DNA of 64,000 nt from Paraburkholderia megapolitana (GCF_007556815.1 NZ_CP041745.1:558001-622000); one strand, 5' to 3'; positions 43,445 to 53,316 are shown, counted from the stretch's first letter. Notes: a model not told the origin generated them from the letters alone. Translations and numbers: made by a program.

Positions 43445-44586
43445 GCAAGCAGAAAGTCGTAGTAGGCATGTCGGGCGGCGTCGATTCGTCGGTCACCGCG
43501 TGGCTGCTCAAGGAGCAGGGGTACGACGTCGTCGGTCTCTTCATGAAGAACTGGGAAGATGACGACGACAGCGAATACTGCTCGACCCGTGAAGACTGGA
43601 TCGACGTCGTCTCCGTCGCCGACCTGATCGGCATCGACGTCGAAGCCGTAAACTTCGCCGCCGAATACAAGGACCGCGTATTCGCCGAATTCCTGCGTGA
43701 GTACTCGGCCGGCCGCACCCCGAACCCCGATGTGCTCTGCAACGCGGAAATCAAGTTCAAGGCGTTCCTCGATCACGCGATGTCGCTCGGTGCGGAAACC
43801 ATCGCTACCGGCCACTATGCGCGCGTGCGCGAAATCGACGGTCGCCATGAGCTGCTTAAAGCGAAGGACCTCACGAAAGACCAGTCGTACTTCCTGCACC
43901 GTCTGAACCAGGCGCAACTGTCGCGCACGATGTTTCCGCTCGGCGAAATCCCGAAGACGAAGGTCCGCGAGATCGCCGAACAGATCGGTCTGCCGAACGC
44001 CAAGAAGAAAGACTCGACGGGCATCTGCTTCATTGGCGAGCGACCGTTCCGCGATTTCCTGAACCGCTATCTACCGACCCAGCCAGGCCCGATGAAGACC
44101 CCCGACGGCGAGCTGGTCGGCGAGCACATCGGTCTCGCGTTCTATACGTTCGGTCAGCGCAAGGGTATCGGCCTCGGCGGTAGCCGAGACGGCAGCGGCG
44201 AACCGTGGTTCGTCGCCGGCAAGGACATGGTGTCGAACACGCTGTACGTCGTGCAGGGCCACGATCATCCGTGGCTGCTGAGCCGTACGCTCGTCGCCGG
44301 CAACACGAGCTGGGTGGCAGGCCATGCGCCCGCGGAAGGCTTCGCGTGCGGTGCCAAGACGCGCTACCGCCAGGCCGACGCGGCATGCACATTCGGCGCA
44401 GCGGACGATAGCGGCCGCACCTTCGAACTGCATTTCGACGATCCGCAGTGGGCTGTCACACCGGGGCAATCCGCGGTGCTCTACGATGGCGACGTGTGCC
44501 TCGGCGGCGGCATCATCGAGCATGCAACGACGGCGCAACCTGCTGTACGCCGGCCGCAGCAAGCAGCGCTATTGACCGCGCGCTGA
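43441..44586 (+). CDS. mnmA: tRNA 2-thiouridylase MnmA
   Basis: MnmA thiolates U34 of tRNAs for Lys, Glu and Gln. The 381-residue protein has the PP-loop [14 protein letters not shown] near residues 8-21, the first catalytic cysteine in [13 protein letters not shown] and the second in [13 protein letters not shown]. The true start is the ATG at 43441, which overlaps the NUDIX stop; the frame is open upstream only as a shadow of that gene. Confidence 0.97.
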   Translation: MSKQKVVVGMSGGVDSSVTAWLLKEQGYDVVGLFMKNWEDDDDSEYCSTREDWIDVVSVADLIGIDVEAVNFAAEYKDRVFAEFLREYSAGRTPNPDVLCNAEIKFKAFLDHAMSLGAETIATGHYARVREIDGRHELLKAKDLTKDQSYFLHRLNQAQLSRTMFPLGEIPKTKVREIAEQIGLPNAKKKDSTGICFIGERPFRDFLNRYLPTQPGPMKTPDGELVGEHIGLAFYTFGQRKGIGLGGSRDGSGEPWFVAGKDMVSNTLYVVQGHDHPWLLSRTLVAGNTSWVAGHAPAEGFACGAKTRYRQADAACTFGAADDSGRTFELHFDDPQWAVTPGQSAVLYDGDVCLGGGIIEHATTAQPAVRRPQQAALLTAR

Positions 44587-44753
44587 GCTTCAGGAAGTTT
44601 CGTGCGCGGCAGCTTAACGGCGTGCCGCGCGCATCTGCGGTACGCTGCACCTTCACAACAAAATGAGCAGTCGTTCGTCCCACCCCGCAACGGATCCCTG
44701 CCGTACCCGAACCTGACGATCCCGCCGCGGGGACTCACTGCAACGGAGCCCCC

Positions 44754-46364
44754 ATGTTTTATCGACGCTATCTGGCCATGTGGTGCGCGGTGCTACTGGT
44801 CGTCGCCTGCGGGGCGCTTGCCTCGCTGCATCACCTGTCATGGTTCTGGATCATCGTGCCCGTGCTGCTGGTCGGGCTCGGCATTTTCGATCTGACGCAA
44901 GAGCACCACGCAATTCTGCGCAATTACCCGCTGTGGGGCCACTTCCGCTTCATGTTCGAGTTCATTCGTCCGGAGATCCGTCAGTACTTCATCGAGGACG
45001 ACACCGACGAAAAACCGTTCTCGCGCGTACAGCGCAGCATCGTCTATCAACGCTCGAAGAACGAAGTCGACAGCCGTCCGTATGGCACCGAACTCGATGT
45101 GAAAGCGACCGGTCACGAATGGATCAGCCATTCGCTTGCGCCGACCAAAATCGACGGTCACGATTTTCGTATCCTGGTGGGCGGGACGCGCGAGCAGCCG
45201 TATTCGCTGTCGATCTTCAACGTGTCCGCGATGAGCTTCGGCTCGTTGTCGGCGAACGCGATCATGGCGCTGAATCTCGGCGCGAAGAAAGGCAATTTCG
45301 CGCACGACACGGGCGAAGGCTCGATGTCGAAGTATCACCGCGAGCACGGCGGCGACATCATCTGGGAAATCGCGTCGGGCTACTTCGGTTGCCGTAACGA
45401 CGACGGTAGCTTCAACCCCGACAAATTCGCGAAGCAGGCGCACGAGCCGCAGGTGAAGATGATCGAGGTGAAGCTGTCGCAAGGCGCGAAGCCCGGGCAC
45501 GGCGGTGTGCTGCCGGCCGCGAAGATCACGCCCGAAATCGCCGAAACGCGCGGTGTGCCGATGGGACGCGATTGCATTTCGCCCGCTACACATTCGGAGT
45601 TCTCGACACCGCGCGGGTTACTTGAATTCGTCGAGCGGCTACGGCGTCTGTCCGGCGGCAAGCCGACCGGCTTCAAGTTGTGTATCGGCCATCCGTGGGA
45701 ATTTTTCGGCATCGCGAAGGCCATGCTGGAAACGGGCATCCTGCCGGACTTCATCGTTGTCGACGGCGCGGAAGGCGGCACCGGCGCGGCGCCACTCGAA
45801 TTCACCGATCACATCGGCGTGCCGCTGCAGGAAGGGCTGCTGCTCGTGCACAACACGCTCGTCGGCGCGGGGTTGCGCGATCGCATCCGGATCGGCGCGA
45901 GCGGCAAGATGATCACCGCTTTCGATATCGCCAAGACGCTCGCGATCGGCGCGGACTGGGTCAACGCGGCGCGCGGCTTCATGTTCGCCGTGGGCTGCAT
46001 TCAAGCGCAGACCTGTCATACGGGCCGCTGTCCGACCGGCGTCGCGACGCAAGACCCGGTGCGCCAGCGCGCGGTCGTCGTGCCCGACAAGTCGGACCGC
46101 GTGTTCAGCTTCCATCACAACACGCTGCATGCGTTGCAGGAAATCATTCAGGCAGCGGGTCTGCATCATCCGTCGGACTTGCGGGCGCATCACATCGTGC
46201 GGCGCGTGTCGTCGCATGAAGTGCGTCTGATGTCCGATCTGCTCAAGTATCTCGAGCCGAACGATCTGATCAATGGCAATTACCGGTTCTCGCTCTACGA
46301 GAAGTGGTGGCCGGTGGCGCGCAGCGATTCGTTTGCGCCGGCGCTCGAAACTGCAACGGCCTGA
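44754..46364 (+). CDS. FMN-binding glutamate synthase family protein
   Basis: A 536-residue protein with two N-terminal membrane helices (about residues 8-45) and a stand-alone glutamate synthase FMN domain. ISPATHSEFSTP, VVDGAEGGTGAAPLEF and CHTGRCPTGVAT are GltB-like FMN and iron-sulfur motifs. It lacks the amidotransferase and GXGXG domains of full GltB, so it is not ordinary glutamate synthase. Its reaction is not established. It stands alone, 167 bp after mnmA. Confidence 0.88.
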   Translation: MFYRRYLAMWCAVLLVVACGALASLHHLSWFWIIVPVLLVGLGIFDLTQEHHAILRNYPLWGHFRFMFEFIRPEIRQYFIEDDTDEKPFSRVQRSIVYQRSKNEVDSRPYGTELDVKATGHEWISHSLAPTKIDGHDFRILVGGTREQPYSLSIFNVSAMSFGSLSANAIMALNLGAKKGNFAHDTGEGSMSKYHREHGGDIIWEIASGYFGCRNDDGSFNPDKFAKQAHEPQVKMIEVKLSQGAKPGHGGVLPAAKITPEIAETRGVPMGRDCISPATHSEFSTPRGLLEFVERLRRLSGGKPTGFKLCIGHPWEFFGIAKAMLETGILPDFIVVDGAEGGTGAAPLEFTDHIGVPLQEGLLLVHNTLVGAGLRDRIRIGASGKMITAFDIAKTLAIGADWVNAARGFMFAVGCIQAQTCHTGRCPTGVATQDPVRQRAVVVPDKSDRVFSFHHNTLHALQEIIQAAGLHHPSDLRAHHIVRRVSSHEVRLMSDLLKYLEPNDLINGNYRFSLYEKWWPVARSDSFAPALETATA

Positions 46365-46382
46365 GCGTTAATTCGGCAACAC

Positions 46383-46428
46383 GGGAAAATCGCCTGCGGC
46401 GTTGAGTTCGCTCTCAGGCGGTTTTCCC
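46383..46428. terminator. Hairpin between the glutamate synthase-like gene and GST
   Basis: GGGAAAATCGCCTG (46383-46396) and CAGGCGGTTTTCCC (46415-46428) pair over 14 bp with one G-U. It lies between convergent genes and has a short T stretch within the stem only. Confidence 0.55.
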
Positions 46429-46484
46429 CGCACAGCGACGAGCGGCCGCAGCGTGACCGCAACGGTCATGCTGCGGCGACGGCT

Positions 46485-47096
46485 TCAATCTGACGGGAAG
46501 GTATCGATGAACGACGGGCGCTGCGCCAATTTCTGAAAGTGTTTGTCGAGATTCGGATGTGCTTCGCGCCAGTTGATCTCGGGCATCCGGAAGTCCAGAT
46601 AACCCAGCGCGCAACCGAGCGCGATATCCGCCAGCGTGTAGTGATTGCCGGCGCACCACGTCTTGCTGCCGAGCCCCTGCGTCATCGCAACCAGACCTTC
46701 ATCGATCTTGCGCTGCTGGCGGACGAGCCACGCATCGTCGCGACGGTCGGCAGGACGCAACACATTTTCCAGGCGGATCAGCACCGCTGCTTCGAGTATC
46801 CCGTCCGCGAGCGCCTCCCAGCAGCGCACTTCGACACGTTCCCGGCCCGACTGCGGAATCAGCTTGCCGACCGGCGACAGCGTATCGACGTACTCGCAGA
46901 TCACGCGCGAATCGAACACGGCCTCGCCGTCTTCCATGATCAGGCACGGCACCTTGCCGATCGGATTGAAGGTGTGAATGGTGGTATCCGGTGCCCAGAC
47001 GTTCTCGAGCACCAGCTTGTAGTCGATCTTCTTTTCGGCGAGTACGACCCGCGCCTTGCGGACAAACGGGCTCGCCAGCGAACCGATGAGTTTCAT
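46485..47096 (-). CDS. Glutathione S-transferase
   Basis: A 203-residue cytosolic GST. The thioredoxin-like N-terminal domain begins MKLIGSLASPFVRKARVVLAE, with the Ser/Phe active-site region near residues 9-11, and has the cis-Pro segment GKVPCLIMEDGEAVFDS. The helical C-terminal domain follows from residue 85. I chose the ATG at 47096 because it begins the first beta strand; the frame runs on to 47297 without GST content. It is divergent from pntAA. The substrate is unknown. Confidence 0.9.
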   Translation of the reverse strand: MKLIGSLASPFVRKARVVLAEKKIDYKLVLENVWAPDTTIHTFNPIGKVPCLIMEDGEAVFDSRVICEYVDTLSPVGKLIPQSGRERVEVRCWEALADGILEAAVLIRLENVLRPADRRDDAWLVRQQRKIDEGLVAMTQGLGSKTWCAGNHYTLADIALGCALGYLDFRMPEINWREAHPNLDKHFQKLAQRPSFIDTFPSD

Positions 47097-47450
47097 CACA
47101 TCTGCCTCGTATGGAATCCGGCGAAAGTATACGTTGGATATCGGTCGTCCAGACGACGGCGGGCGATCTTCCGGAAGCGCGCCCGCCGCAGCTGTGGGCG
47201 GATTGCAACATTGCCCTGGCACGGACGGCCTGGCCAGACGGCCGGATGGCCAGGTCGCCCGGGCAAAAACAAAGCCGACACTCGGGCAAAAACCCAAACC
47301 CAGCCGATTGGCATAAACCCCATGCCAAGAGAAACCCCAGGCCGCCGGCCGGGGCTGGAATTTCGGTTAAAGTGGACACCCGTAGCCGTTGCACCAGCAA
47401 GCCGGCGGGCCTCGTCGGCAATTCACAGGAAGGTCGAGGAGGATTCAACG
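47097..47450. other. Divergent gst/pntAA intergenic region
   Basis: 354 bp without a gene. CCTGGCCA (47229-47236) and TGGCCAGG (47247-47254) form an 8 bp stem with a ten-base loop, and CGGGCAAAAAC occurs twice (47260-47270, 47283-47293). A promoter for pntAA is expected after 47300, but I see no convincing pair of hexamers. Confidence 0.45.
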
Positions 47451-48593
47451 ATGCACATCGGAGTGCCAGCCGAGACGCGCGCGCATGAAACCCGCGTCGC
47501 CGCGACGCCCGAGACCGTGAAGAAATACGTCGCGCAGGGCCATCGGGTCACGGTTCAGAGCGGTGCCGGTAACGGCGCCAGCTTTCCCGACGAAGCCTTT
47601 ACCGCTGCCGGCGCCGAGATCGTCGATGTAGCCGCCGCATTCGGCGCCGATCTCGTCCTCAAGGTCCAGTCCCCCACCGAAGCCGAACTCCCGCAGCTCA
47701 AACGCGGCGCCGTACTCGTCGGCATGCTCGATCCGTTCAATGCCGACAACGCCGCGAAACTTGCTGCGGCCGGCGTGACTGCGTTCGCGCTCGAAGCCGC
47801 GCCGCGTACCACGCGTGCACAAAGCCTCGATGTGCTGTCGTCGCAGGCGAATATCGCGGGCTACAAGGCCGTGCTGCTCGCCGCAACGCTGTATCCGCGC
47901 TTCATGCCGATGCTGATGACCGCTGCCGGCACCGTGAAGGCCGCCCGCGTGCTGATCCTTGGCGCGGGTGTCGCGGGTCTGCAGGCGATCGCCACGGCGA
48001 AGCGTCTCGGCTCGGTGATCGAAGCCTCGGACGTGCGCCCGGCCGTGAAAGAGCAGATCGAATCGCTCGGCGCAAAATTCCTCGACGTGCCGTATGAAAC
48101 CGACGAGGAACGTGATGCCGCGCAAGGCGTCGGCGGCTATGCGCGGCCGATGCCTGCGTCATGGCTCACGCGCCAGTCCGCACTCGTCCACGAACGCGCA
48201 AAGCAGGCCGACATCGTCATCAGCACCGCGTTGATCCCAGGGCGTCCCGCACCGACACTGATCTCCGTCGAAACCGTCCAGGCGATGAAGCCCGGCTCCG
48301 TGCTCGTCGATCTCGCGGCCGGCCGCGGCGCGGAGTACGAAGGCCGACGTGGCGGCAACTGTCCGCTCACCGAGGCGGACCAGGTCGTGACGAAGCACGG
48401 TGTGCAGATCGTCGGCTACACGAACCTGGCGTCGATGGTCGCCGCCGATGCATCCTCGCTCTACGCGCGCAACCTGCTCGATTTCCTGAAGCTGATCGTC
48501 ACGAAAGAAGGCACCCTGAACATCGATCTCGCGGACGACATCGTCGCGGCCACGCTGCTGGCCCGCGACGGCGCCGTCACGCGCAAACCATAA
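47451..48593 (+). CDS. pntAA: NAD(P) transhydrogenase subunit alpha, soluble part
   Basis: The 380-residue domain I, binding NAD(H), of proton-translocating transhydrogenase. MHIGVPAETRAHETRVAATP is the classic start. VLILGAGVAGLQAIATAKRLG is the dinucleotide loop, and SQANIAGYKAV and GYTNLASMVAADAS are conserved. It lacks membrane helices, which are on the next gene, so this is the three-subunit arrangement. The ATG at 47451 follows GAGGAGG. The operon feeds NADPH from NADH using the proton gradient. Confidence 0.96.
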   Translation: MHIGVPAETRAHETRVAATPETVKKYVAQGHRVTVQSGAGNGASFPDEAFTAAGAEIVDVAAAFGADLVLKVQSPTEAELPQLKRGAVLVGMLDPFNADNAAKLAAAGVTAFALEAAPRTTRAQSLDVLSSQANIAGYKAVLLAATLYPRFMPMLMTAAGTVKAARVLILGAGVAGLQAIATAKRLGSVIEASDVRPAVKEQIESLGAKFLDVPYETDEERDAAQGVGGYARPMPASWLTRQSALVHERAKQADIVISTALIPGRPAPTLISVETVQAMKPGSVLVDLAAGRGAEYEGRRGGNCPLTEADQVVTKHGVQIVGYTNLASMVAADASSLYARNLLDFLKLIVTKEGTLNIDLADDIVAATLLARDGAVTRKP

Positions 48594-48605
48594 AGAGGAG
48601 CGGCG

Positions 48606-48932
48606 ATGGAAGTCATCAACCACACCGTGATCGACCTGATCATCTTCGTGCTGGCAATCTACGTCGGCTATCACGTCGTCTGGAACGTGACGCCGGCCCT
48701 GCACACCCCGCTGATGGCCGTGACCAACGCGATCTCGGCGATCGTGATCGTCGGTGCGATGCTGGCGGCCGGGCTTACCATCGGCGGGCCGGGCAAGTTC
48801 TTTGGCACGCTGGCGGTGCTGCTAGCAGCCGTCAACGTGTTCGGCGGCTTCCTTGTCACACGACGAATGCTCGAGATGTTCCGCAAGAAGGAACCGAAGA
48901 AGCTCGCCAGCGCGGCCAAGGAGGGTGCGTAA
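48606..48932 (+). CDS. pntAB: NAD(P) transhydrogenase subunit alpha, membrane part
   Basis: A 108-residue protein with three or four hydrophobic helices corresponding to the C-terminal membrane segment of Pnt[34 protein letters not shown] is the family signature region. It lies 12 bp after pntAA, and pntB starts at the next base after its stop. Confidence 0.95.
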   Translation: MEVINHTVIDLIIFVLAIYVGYHVVWNVTPALHTPLMAVTNAISAIVIVGAMLAAGLTIGGPGKFFGTLAVLLAAVNVFGGFLVTRRMLEMFRKKEPKKLASAAKEGA

Positions 48933-50384
48933 ATGAGTATCGACGTCGTTACGCTGCTGTACCTCGTCGCATCGGTGTGTTTCATCCAGGCGCTCAAGGG
49001 GCTGTCGAATCCGAAGAGTGCGCGCGCCGGTAACGTGTTCGGCATGACCGGAATGGCGATCGCGATCCTCACCACGGTTGCGCTGATCGTCAAACAGGCC
49101 GCGGTGCTCGGCTCGAACCTCACGCTCGGGCTGTCGCTGCTGCTGGGCGCGCTGGTAGTGGGCGGAGCGATCGGCGCGTTCGTCGCCGCGCGCGTCGAGA
49201 TGACGAAGATGCCGGAACTCGTCGCGGCGATGCACTCGCTGATCGGTCTTGCCGCGGTCTGTATCGCGTATGCGGTGGTCTGCGAACCGGCCGCCTTCGG
49301 GATCGGCCTCGAAGACGCCCCCTATCCTGGCTTCCTGCCGTACGGCAACCGGATCGAGCTGTTCATCGGGACGTTCGTTGGGGCGATCACGTTCAGCGGC
49401 TCGGTGATCGCGTTCGGCAAGCTGTCGGGCAAGTACAAGTTCCGCCTGTTCCAGGGCGCGCCGGTCGTCTACGCGGGGCAGCATCTGCTGAACCTGATGC
49501 TCGCGATCGCGATGGTCGGCTTCGGCGTGATCTTCTTCCTGACGCAGGCATGGTTGCCGTTCATCATCATGACGGTGATCGCGTTTGCGCTCGGGGTGCT
49601 GATCATCATCCCGATCGGCGGCGCGGACATGCCGGTGGTCGTGTCGATGCTGAACTCGTACTCGGGCTGGGCTGCGGCGGGGATCGGCTTCTCGCTGAAC
49701 AACCCGATGCTGATCATCGCCGGGTCGCTGGTCGGCTCGTCGGGGGCGATCCTGTCGTACATCATGTGTCACGCGATGAACCGTTCGTTCTTCAACGTGC
49801 TGCTGGGCGGCTTCGGCGCCGAACCGGGCGCGGTGGCGGCCGGTGCGCAGGAACAGCGGCCGGTGAAGTCCGGTTCCGCCGACGACGCATCGTTCATGCT
49901 CGGCAACGCAGAAACCGTCGTGATCGTGCCGGGTTATGGACTTGCGGTGGCGCGTGCGCAGCATGCACTGAAGGAGCTCACCGACAAGCTGATCGCGAAG
50001 GGCATCGACGTGCGCTACGCGATCCATCCGGTGGCGGGGCGCATGCCGGGGCACATGAACGTGCTGCTCGCCGAAGCCGAAGTGCCGTACGACCTCGTGT
50101 TCGAGATGGAGGACATCAACAGTGAGTTCGGTCAGGTCGACGTCGTGCTCGTGCTTGGTGCGAACGACGTGGTGAATCCGGCGGCGAAGAACGACCCGAA
50201 GTCGCCGATCGCGGGCATGCCGATCATCGAGGCGTACAAGGCGCGCACGGTGATCGTCAATAAACGATCGATGGCCGCGGGTTACGCGGGCCTCGACAAC
50301 GACCTGTTCTACATGGAGAAGACGATGATGGTCTTCGGCGATGCGAAGAAGGTCATCGAGGATATGGTTAAAGCGGTCGAGTAA
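48933..50384 (+). CDS. pntB: NAD(P) transhydrogenase subunit beta
   Basis: A 483-residue subunit with about nine membrane helices (residues 1-275) and a C-terminal NADP(H)-binding domain III (about 305-483). VIVPGYGLAVARAQHAL, HPVAGRMPGHMNVLLAEA and VLVLGANDVVNPAA match PntB. It completes the pntAA-pntAB-pntB operon. It converges on the WYL regulator gene with 18 bp between stops. Confidence 0.97.
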   Translation: MSIDVVTLLYLVASVCFIQALKGLSNPKSARAGNVFGMTGMAIAILTTVALIVKQAAVLGSNLTLGLSLLLGALVVGGAIGAFVAARVEMTKMPELVAAMHSLIGLAAVCIAYAVVCEPAAFGIGLEDAPYPGFLPYGNRIELFIGTFVGAITFSGSVIAFGKLSGKYKFRLFQGAPVVYAGQHLLNLMLAIAMVGFGVIFFLTQAWLPFIIMTVIAFALGVLIIIPIGGADMPVVVSMLNSYSGWAAAGIGFSLNNPMLIIAGSLVGSSGAILSYIMCHAMNRSFFNVLLGGFGAEPGAVAAGAQEQRPVKSGSADDASFMLGNAETVVIVPGYGLAVARAQHALKELTDKLIAKGIDVRYAIHPVAGRMPGHMNVLLAEAEVPYDLVFEMEDINSEFGQVDVVLVLGANDVVNPAAKNDPKSPIAGMPIIEAYKARTVIVNKRSMAAGYAGLDNDLFYMEKTMMVFGDAKKVIEDMVKAVE

Positions 50385-50402
50385 AGCGGTAAGTGCGGCA
50401 CG

Positions 50403-51101
50403 TCAGCGTATCACCGGCTCGTTCGGTGCGTTGATGTGCCGCAGATAATCGGCGAGGCGCCGGCCGCTCATGTCCGGAAAGGTCTCGTGCAGCGCCACGC
50501 CGCCCATACGGGCGATGTCGAAGTTGCGAAAGTCTTCGCGTAGTTCGCACCACGCGCCGACCATCCAGCGTCCACCCAGATAGATGAGCCCGAGCGGCCA
50601 CACGCGCCGTTCCGTGTGCGCACCGAGCCGGTCGCGATACGGGAAGCTCACTACGTGGCGCGAATCGACCGCACGATGCAGCGCATCCACCTTCACGAAA
50701 AATTCCTGTTCGACATGAAACGACGGTGCGAATACCGCGAGGCGTTCGAGTGCTGCGCGCTTGTCGGCGGGCATTGCCGAGGCGATCTTCGCGAGCGCAC
50801 TGCGCGCGCCGCCCGCAAAGCTCGCACCGCCCCATGATTCGAGTATCCGCGCGCCGGCTGCGAGCGCGGCCAGTTCTTCGGCGGTGAACGTAAGCGGCGG
50901 CAGACTGGCCGCGCGACTTAACCGATAGCCGATGCCCGCTTCGCCTTCGATCGGCACGCCCGACAGCTGCAGGTCACGGACATCGCGATAGACAGTGCGC
51001 AGCGAGATGCCGAGCCAGTCGGCGAGCTGCTGCGCCGTGGTCAGGCGGCGGCCGCGCAGCAATTCGGCGATCTGGAACAAGCGGTCGGCGCGACGCGTCA
51101 T
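50403..51101 (-). CDS. YafY-type helix-turn-helix/WYL regulator
   Basis: A 232-residue regulator with an N-terminal winged HTH (MTRRADRLFQIAELLRGRR, then LADWLGISLRTVYRDVRDLQ, residues 1-60) and a C-terminal WYL domain around YRDRLGAHTERRVWPLGLIYL and WMVGAWCELREDFRNF. WYL domains sense small ligands or nucleic acids. I chose the ATG at 51101 over a start 26 codons upstream because it begins the HTH. It follows the VOC gene by 70 bp and may control it through the palindrome at 51614-51641. Confidence 0.9.
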   Translation of the reverse strand: MTRRADRLFQIAELLRGRRLTTAQQLADWLGISLRTVYRDVRDLQLSGVPIEGEAGIGYRLSRAASLPPLTFTAEELAALAAGARILESWGGASFAGGARSALAKIASAMPADKRAALERLAVFAPSFHVEQEFFVKVDALHRAVDSRHVVSFPYRDRLGAHTERRVWPLGLIYLGGRWMVGAWCELREDFRNFDIARMGGVALHETFPDMSGRRLADYLRHINAPNEPVIR

Positions 51102-51171
51102 CGGAGGGACAGGAGCGAGTGAACAGTCCTCCGATGATAGCGCCACGCCGGGCCCTGCAACCAACGCTTCT

Positions 51172-51594
51172 TCAGGCAAGCTTCAACGAATGCAGGCCGA
51201 CGCGGTTGCCTTCGGTATCGATGAAAAAGCCAACGTAGCCGAAGTTGTTCGGCAACTCGACCGCCATGCCGTCCTTCTTGCCTCCCGCGCGCTCGACGCG
51301 CTCGAGTGCTTCCCGCACCGATGGCTCCGCGTTCAGATACACGAGCACGCCATCCGAAACGGGTTTGATTTCACGCGGGTTGTAGACGATGCAGCCGCCC
51401 GTTGCGCTTTCTTCGTGGCCGAATATGGCCATCGGCACGCCGCCCATCACTTCGCGCTGAAGCTGCGTGTCGAGCGCGGCCTCATAGAAGCGCGTCGCAC
51501 GATTGAAGTCGGTGGACGGGATTTCGAACCAGGCGATGACGCGGCTCGCGGCGGCTGTTGCTACTGCAGCTTCTGTTGCGGTGCTCGTTGACAT
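51172..51594 (-). CDS. VOC (glyoxalase/bleomycin resistance) family protein
   Basis: A 140-residue protein of the vicinal oxygen chelate fold. VIAWFEIPSTDFNRATRFYEAAL is the first beta-alpha-beta unit, and the C-terminal NNFGYVGFFIDTEGNRVGLHS the second. Many such proteins are unassigned. It is upstream of the WYL regulator and behind a 28 bp palindrome centred about 33 bp before its ATG. The first codons encode an Ala/Thr-rich stretch of about 18 residues before the fold. Confidence 0.88.
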   Translation of the reverse strand: MSTSTATEAAVATAAASRVIAWFEIPSTDFNRATRFYEAALDTQLQREVMGGVPMAIFGHEESATGGCIVYNPREIKPVSDGVLVYLNAEPSVREALERVERAGGKKDGMAVELPNNFGYVGFFIDTEGNRVGLHSLKLA

Positions 51595-51613
51595 GACTCT
51601 CTCCTGTGTTGAC

Positions 51614-51641
51614 CGGAGTTAGCGCTTCAGCGCTTACTCCG
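51614..51641. promoter_or_regulatory. 28 bp palindrome upstream of the VOC/WYL operon
   Basis: CGGAGTTAGCGCT and AGCGCTTACTCCG pair across a two-base centre with one mismatch. It lies 20 bp upstream of the VOC ATG. The tight symmetry suits a protein dimer better than an RNA hairpin. Confidence 0.5.
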
Positions 51642-51817
51642 ATCCCATGCGACGTTGCGGGATCGCAGTGGGCCGTGGACGGTGTCGGCGACACCGCTTG
51701 GCATGGAGAGGAGTGTGCGACCGGGCTACTGCCAGCGTGCTGTCAGTAGCCTCGGTGCCATCGAGCAGAAGGTGAGCCGTGCATCGGGTGATACAGCGGC
51801 GTTCTGTGGTGCCGTTT

Positions 51818-53152
51818 TCAGGCCGCTGGCGTGTCGCCAGCCGGGCGTTGCCGCACGCTGCCGGCGATCAGATCGAAGCGGAACAACCGGCATTCGAGCG
51901 CACCGTTAAAGAGCGGCGTCTTGGTCGACTCGCGCAGTCGCAACTGGCCGGGCAGCTTGCGGTCGGAGGTCAGGATGAAGGCGTGCCAGCCGGTGAAGCG
52001 CTGCTTCAGCGAATCGCCGAGTGCCTTGAAAAACTCGCTGTCCGGCGGTGCGTCGGTATGGACGCGGCGAAATCCGTCGTCGTCACGGGAATCGCGGGTA
52101 TCACGTGCTTCGCGCGAATCACGGTCTTCGCGCCGGTCACGCCCGGTTTCGCGGATTTCACCGCGTGGTCCACGGCCGCGCACTTCGATCCGTTCGCCAT
52201 ACGGCGGATTCGCGACGAGGATGCCAGGCGTCGCAATCGGCGCGCTCATGCCGCGCGCGTCGACCTGTTTGAGCACGATGCTGGGCAAGCCGGCACGCTG
52301 AAAATTCGCGCGAGCCTTGTCGAGCATGTCGCCAGAGATGTCGCTGCCGAAAATCTGCAGATCCTTGCGCGACGACGCGGCCGCCTTCTTTGCATCGAGC
52401 GCGGCGGCCTTCAGACCTTGCCACACGCTCCGGTCGTACTGGCGCAGTTTCTCGAAGCCAAAGCGGCGCTCCGAACCCGGGGCTACGTTCAGTGCCACCT
52501 GCGCCGCTTCCGCGAGGAACGTGCCGCTGCCGCACATCGGATCGTAGAGCGGCGTGCCGGGCGTCCAGCCGGTCAGACGCAGGATGCCCGCGGCGAGGTT
52601 CTCGCGCAGCGGAGCCGCGCCCTTGTCGAGCCGCCAGCCGCGTTTGAACAGCGGTTCGCCGGATGTGTCGAGGTACAGCGTGCAATCGGTGGCGGTAAGG
52701 AAAGCGAAGACGCGCACGTCGGGCGCGGCGGTATCGACGTTCGGCCGTTCGCCGCTGACTTCGCGCAGGCGGTCGCAGATGGCGTCCTTGACGCGCAGCG
52801 TCGCGAATTCGAGGCTGCGTAGCGGCGACTTGATCGCCGTCACGTCGACGCGCAGCGTTTCGTTGGCCGAGAACCACTGCTCCCAGCGCTGTTCGAGCGC
52901 GAGCGCGTAGATGTCCTGTTCGCTACGGTACGGCTGGTGCGCGAGCTTCAGCAGTACGCGGCTCGCAAGGCGCGAATGCAGGTTCGCCGCCATACCCGCG
53001 GCCCAGCCCCCGCGGAAGTGCACGCCGCCCGGCACCTGGGCGCCGGCCGTGAAAGGCGCGCCGTTCAGGTGGCGTGCGGCGATCTCGGCGAGTTCGGCGG
53101 CAAGCGCGGCTTCGAGGCCGCGCGGGCAGGGGAGGAAAAATTCGAAGGACAT
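51818..53152 (-). CDS. THUMP-domain RNA methyltransferase, RlmL-like
   Basis: A 444-residue class I methyltransferase with an N-terminal ferredoxin-like/THUMP region (about 1-160, LPCPRGLEAALAAELAEI) and a C-terminal SAM domain. YDPMCGSGTFLAEAA (203-217) binds SAM, and NPPYGER (315-321) is the catalytic motif of N2-guanine or N6-adenine methylation. It corresponds to the N-terminal half of E. coli RlmL, which modifies G2445 of 23S rRNA. A stretch of Arg/Asp-rich repeats (about residues 325-360, including RDSREARDTRDSRDDD) is inserted just after the catalytic motif. Confidence 0.9.
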   Translation of the reverse strand: MSFEFFLPCPRGLEAALAAELAEIAARHLNGAPFTAGAQVPGGVHFRGGWAAGMAANLHSRLASRVLLKLAHQPYRSEQDIYALALEQRWEQWFSANETLRVDVTAIKSPLRSLEFATLRVKDAICDRLREVSGERPNVDTAAPDVRVFAFLTATDCTLYLDTSGEPLFKRGWRLDKGAAPLRENLAAGILRLTGWTPGTPLYDPMCGSGTFLAEAAQVALNVAPGSERRFGFEKLRQYDRSVWQGLKAAALDAKKAAASSRKDLQIFGSDISGDMLDKARANFQRAGLPSIVLKQVDARGMSAPIATPGILVANPPYGERIEVRGRGPRGEIRETGRDRREDRDSREARDTRDSRDDDGFRRVHTDAPPDSEFFKALGDSLKQRFTGWHAFILTSDRKLPGQLRLRESTKTPLFNGALECRLFRFDLIAGSVRQRPAGDTPAA

Positions 53153-53316
53153 TGAGCGTGCCGGGAGGCGTTGAATAAGGCGCTATTGTACGCGGTCGGG
53201 GTGGGCGGGCTGGGCGCGTAGCGGGTATGCGACCCTGCCGGCGCGGCACGAGCCTGGTGCGCTTCTGCCGATATGTCAGGGATACGGGCGCAGGGCGCCC
53301 CAGGGCGGACTAACCG

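Noticed and set aside
47451..48932. Frameshifted pntA
   Set aside because: The alpha subunit is split into pntAA and pntAB in many bacteria. Here both have proper starts, ribosome sites and a 12 bp spacer.
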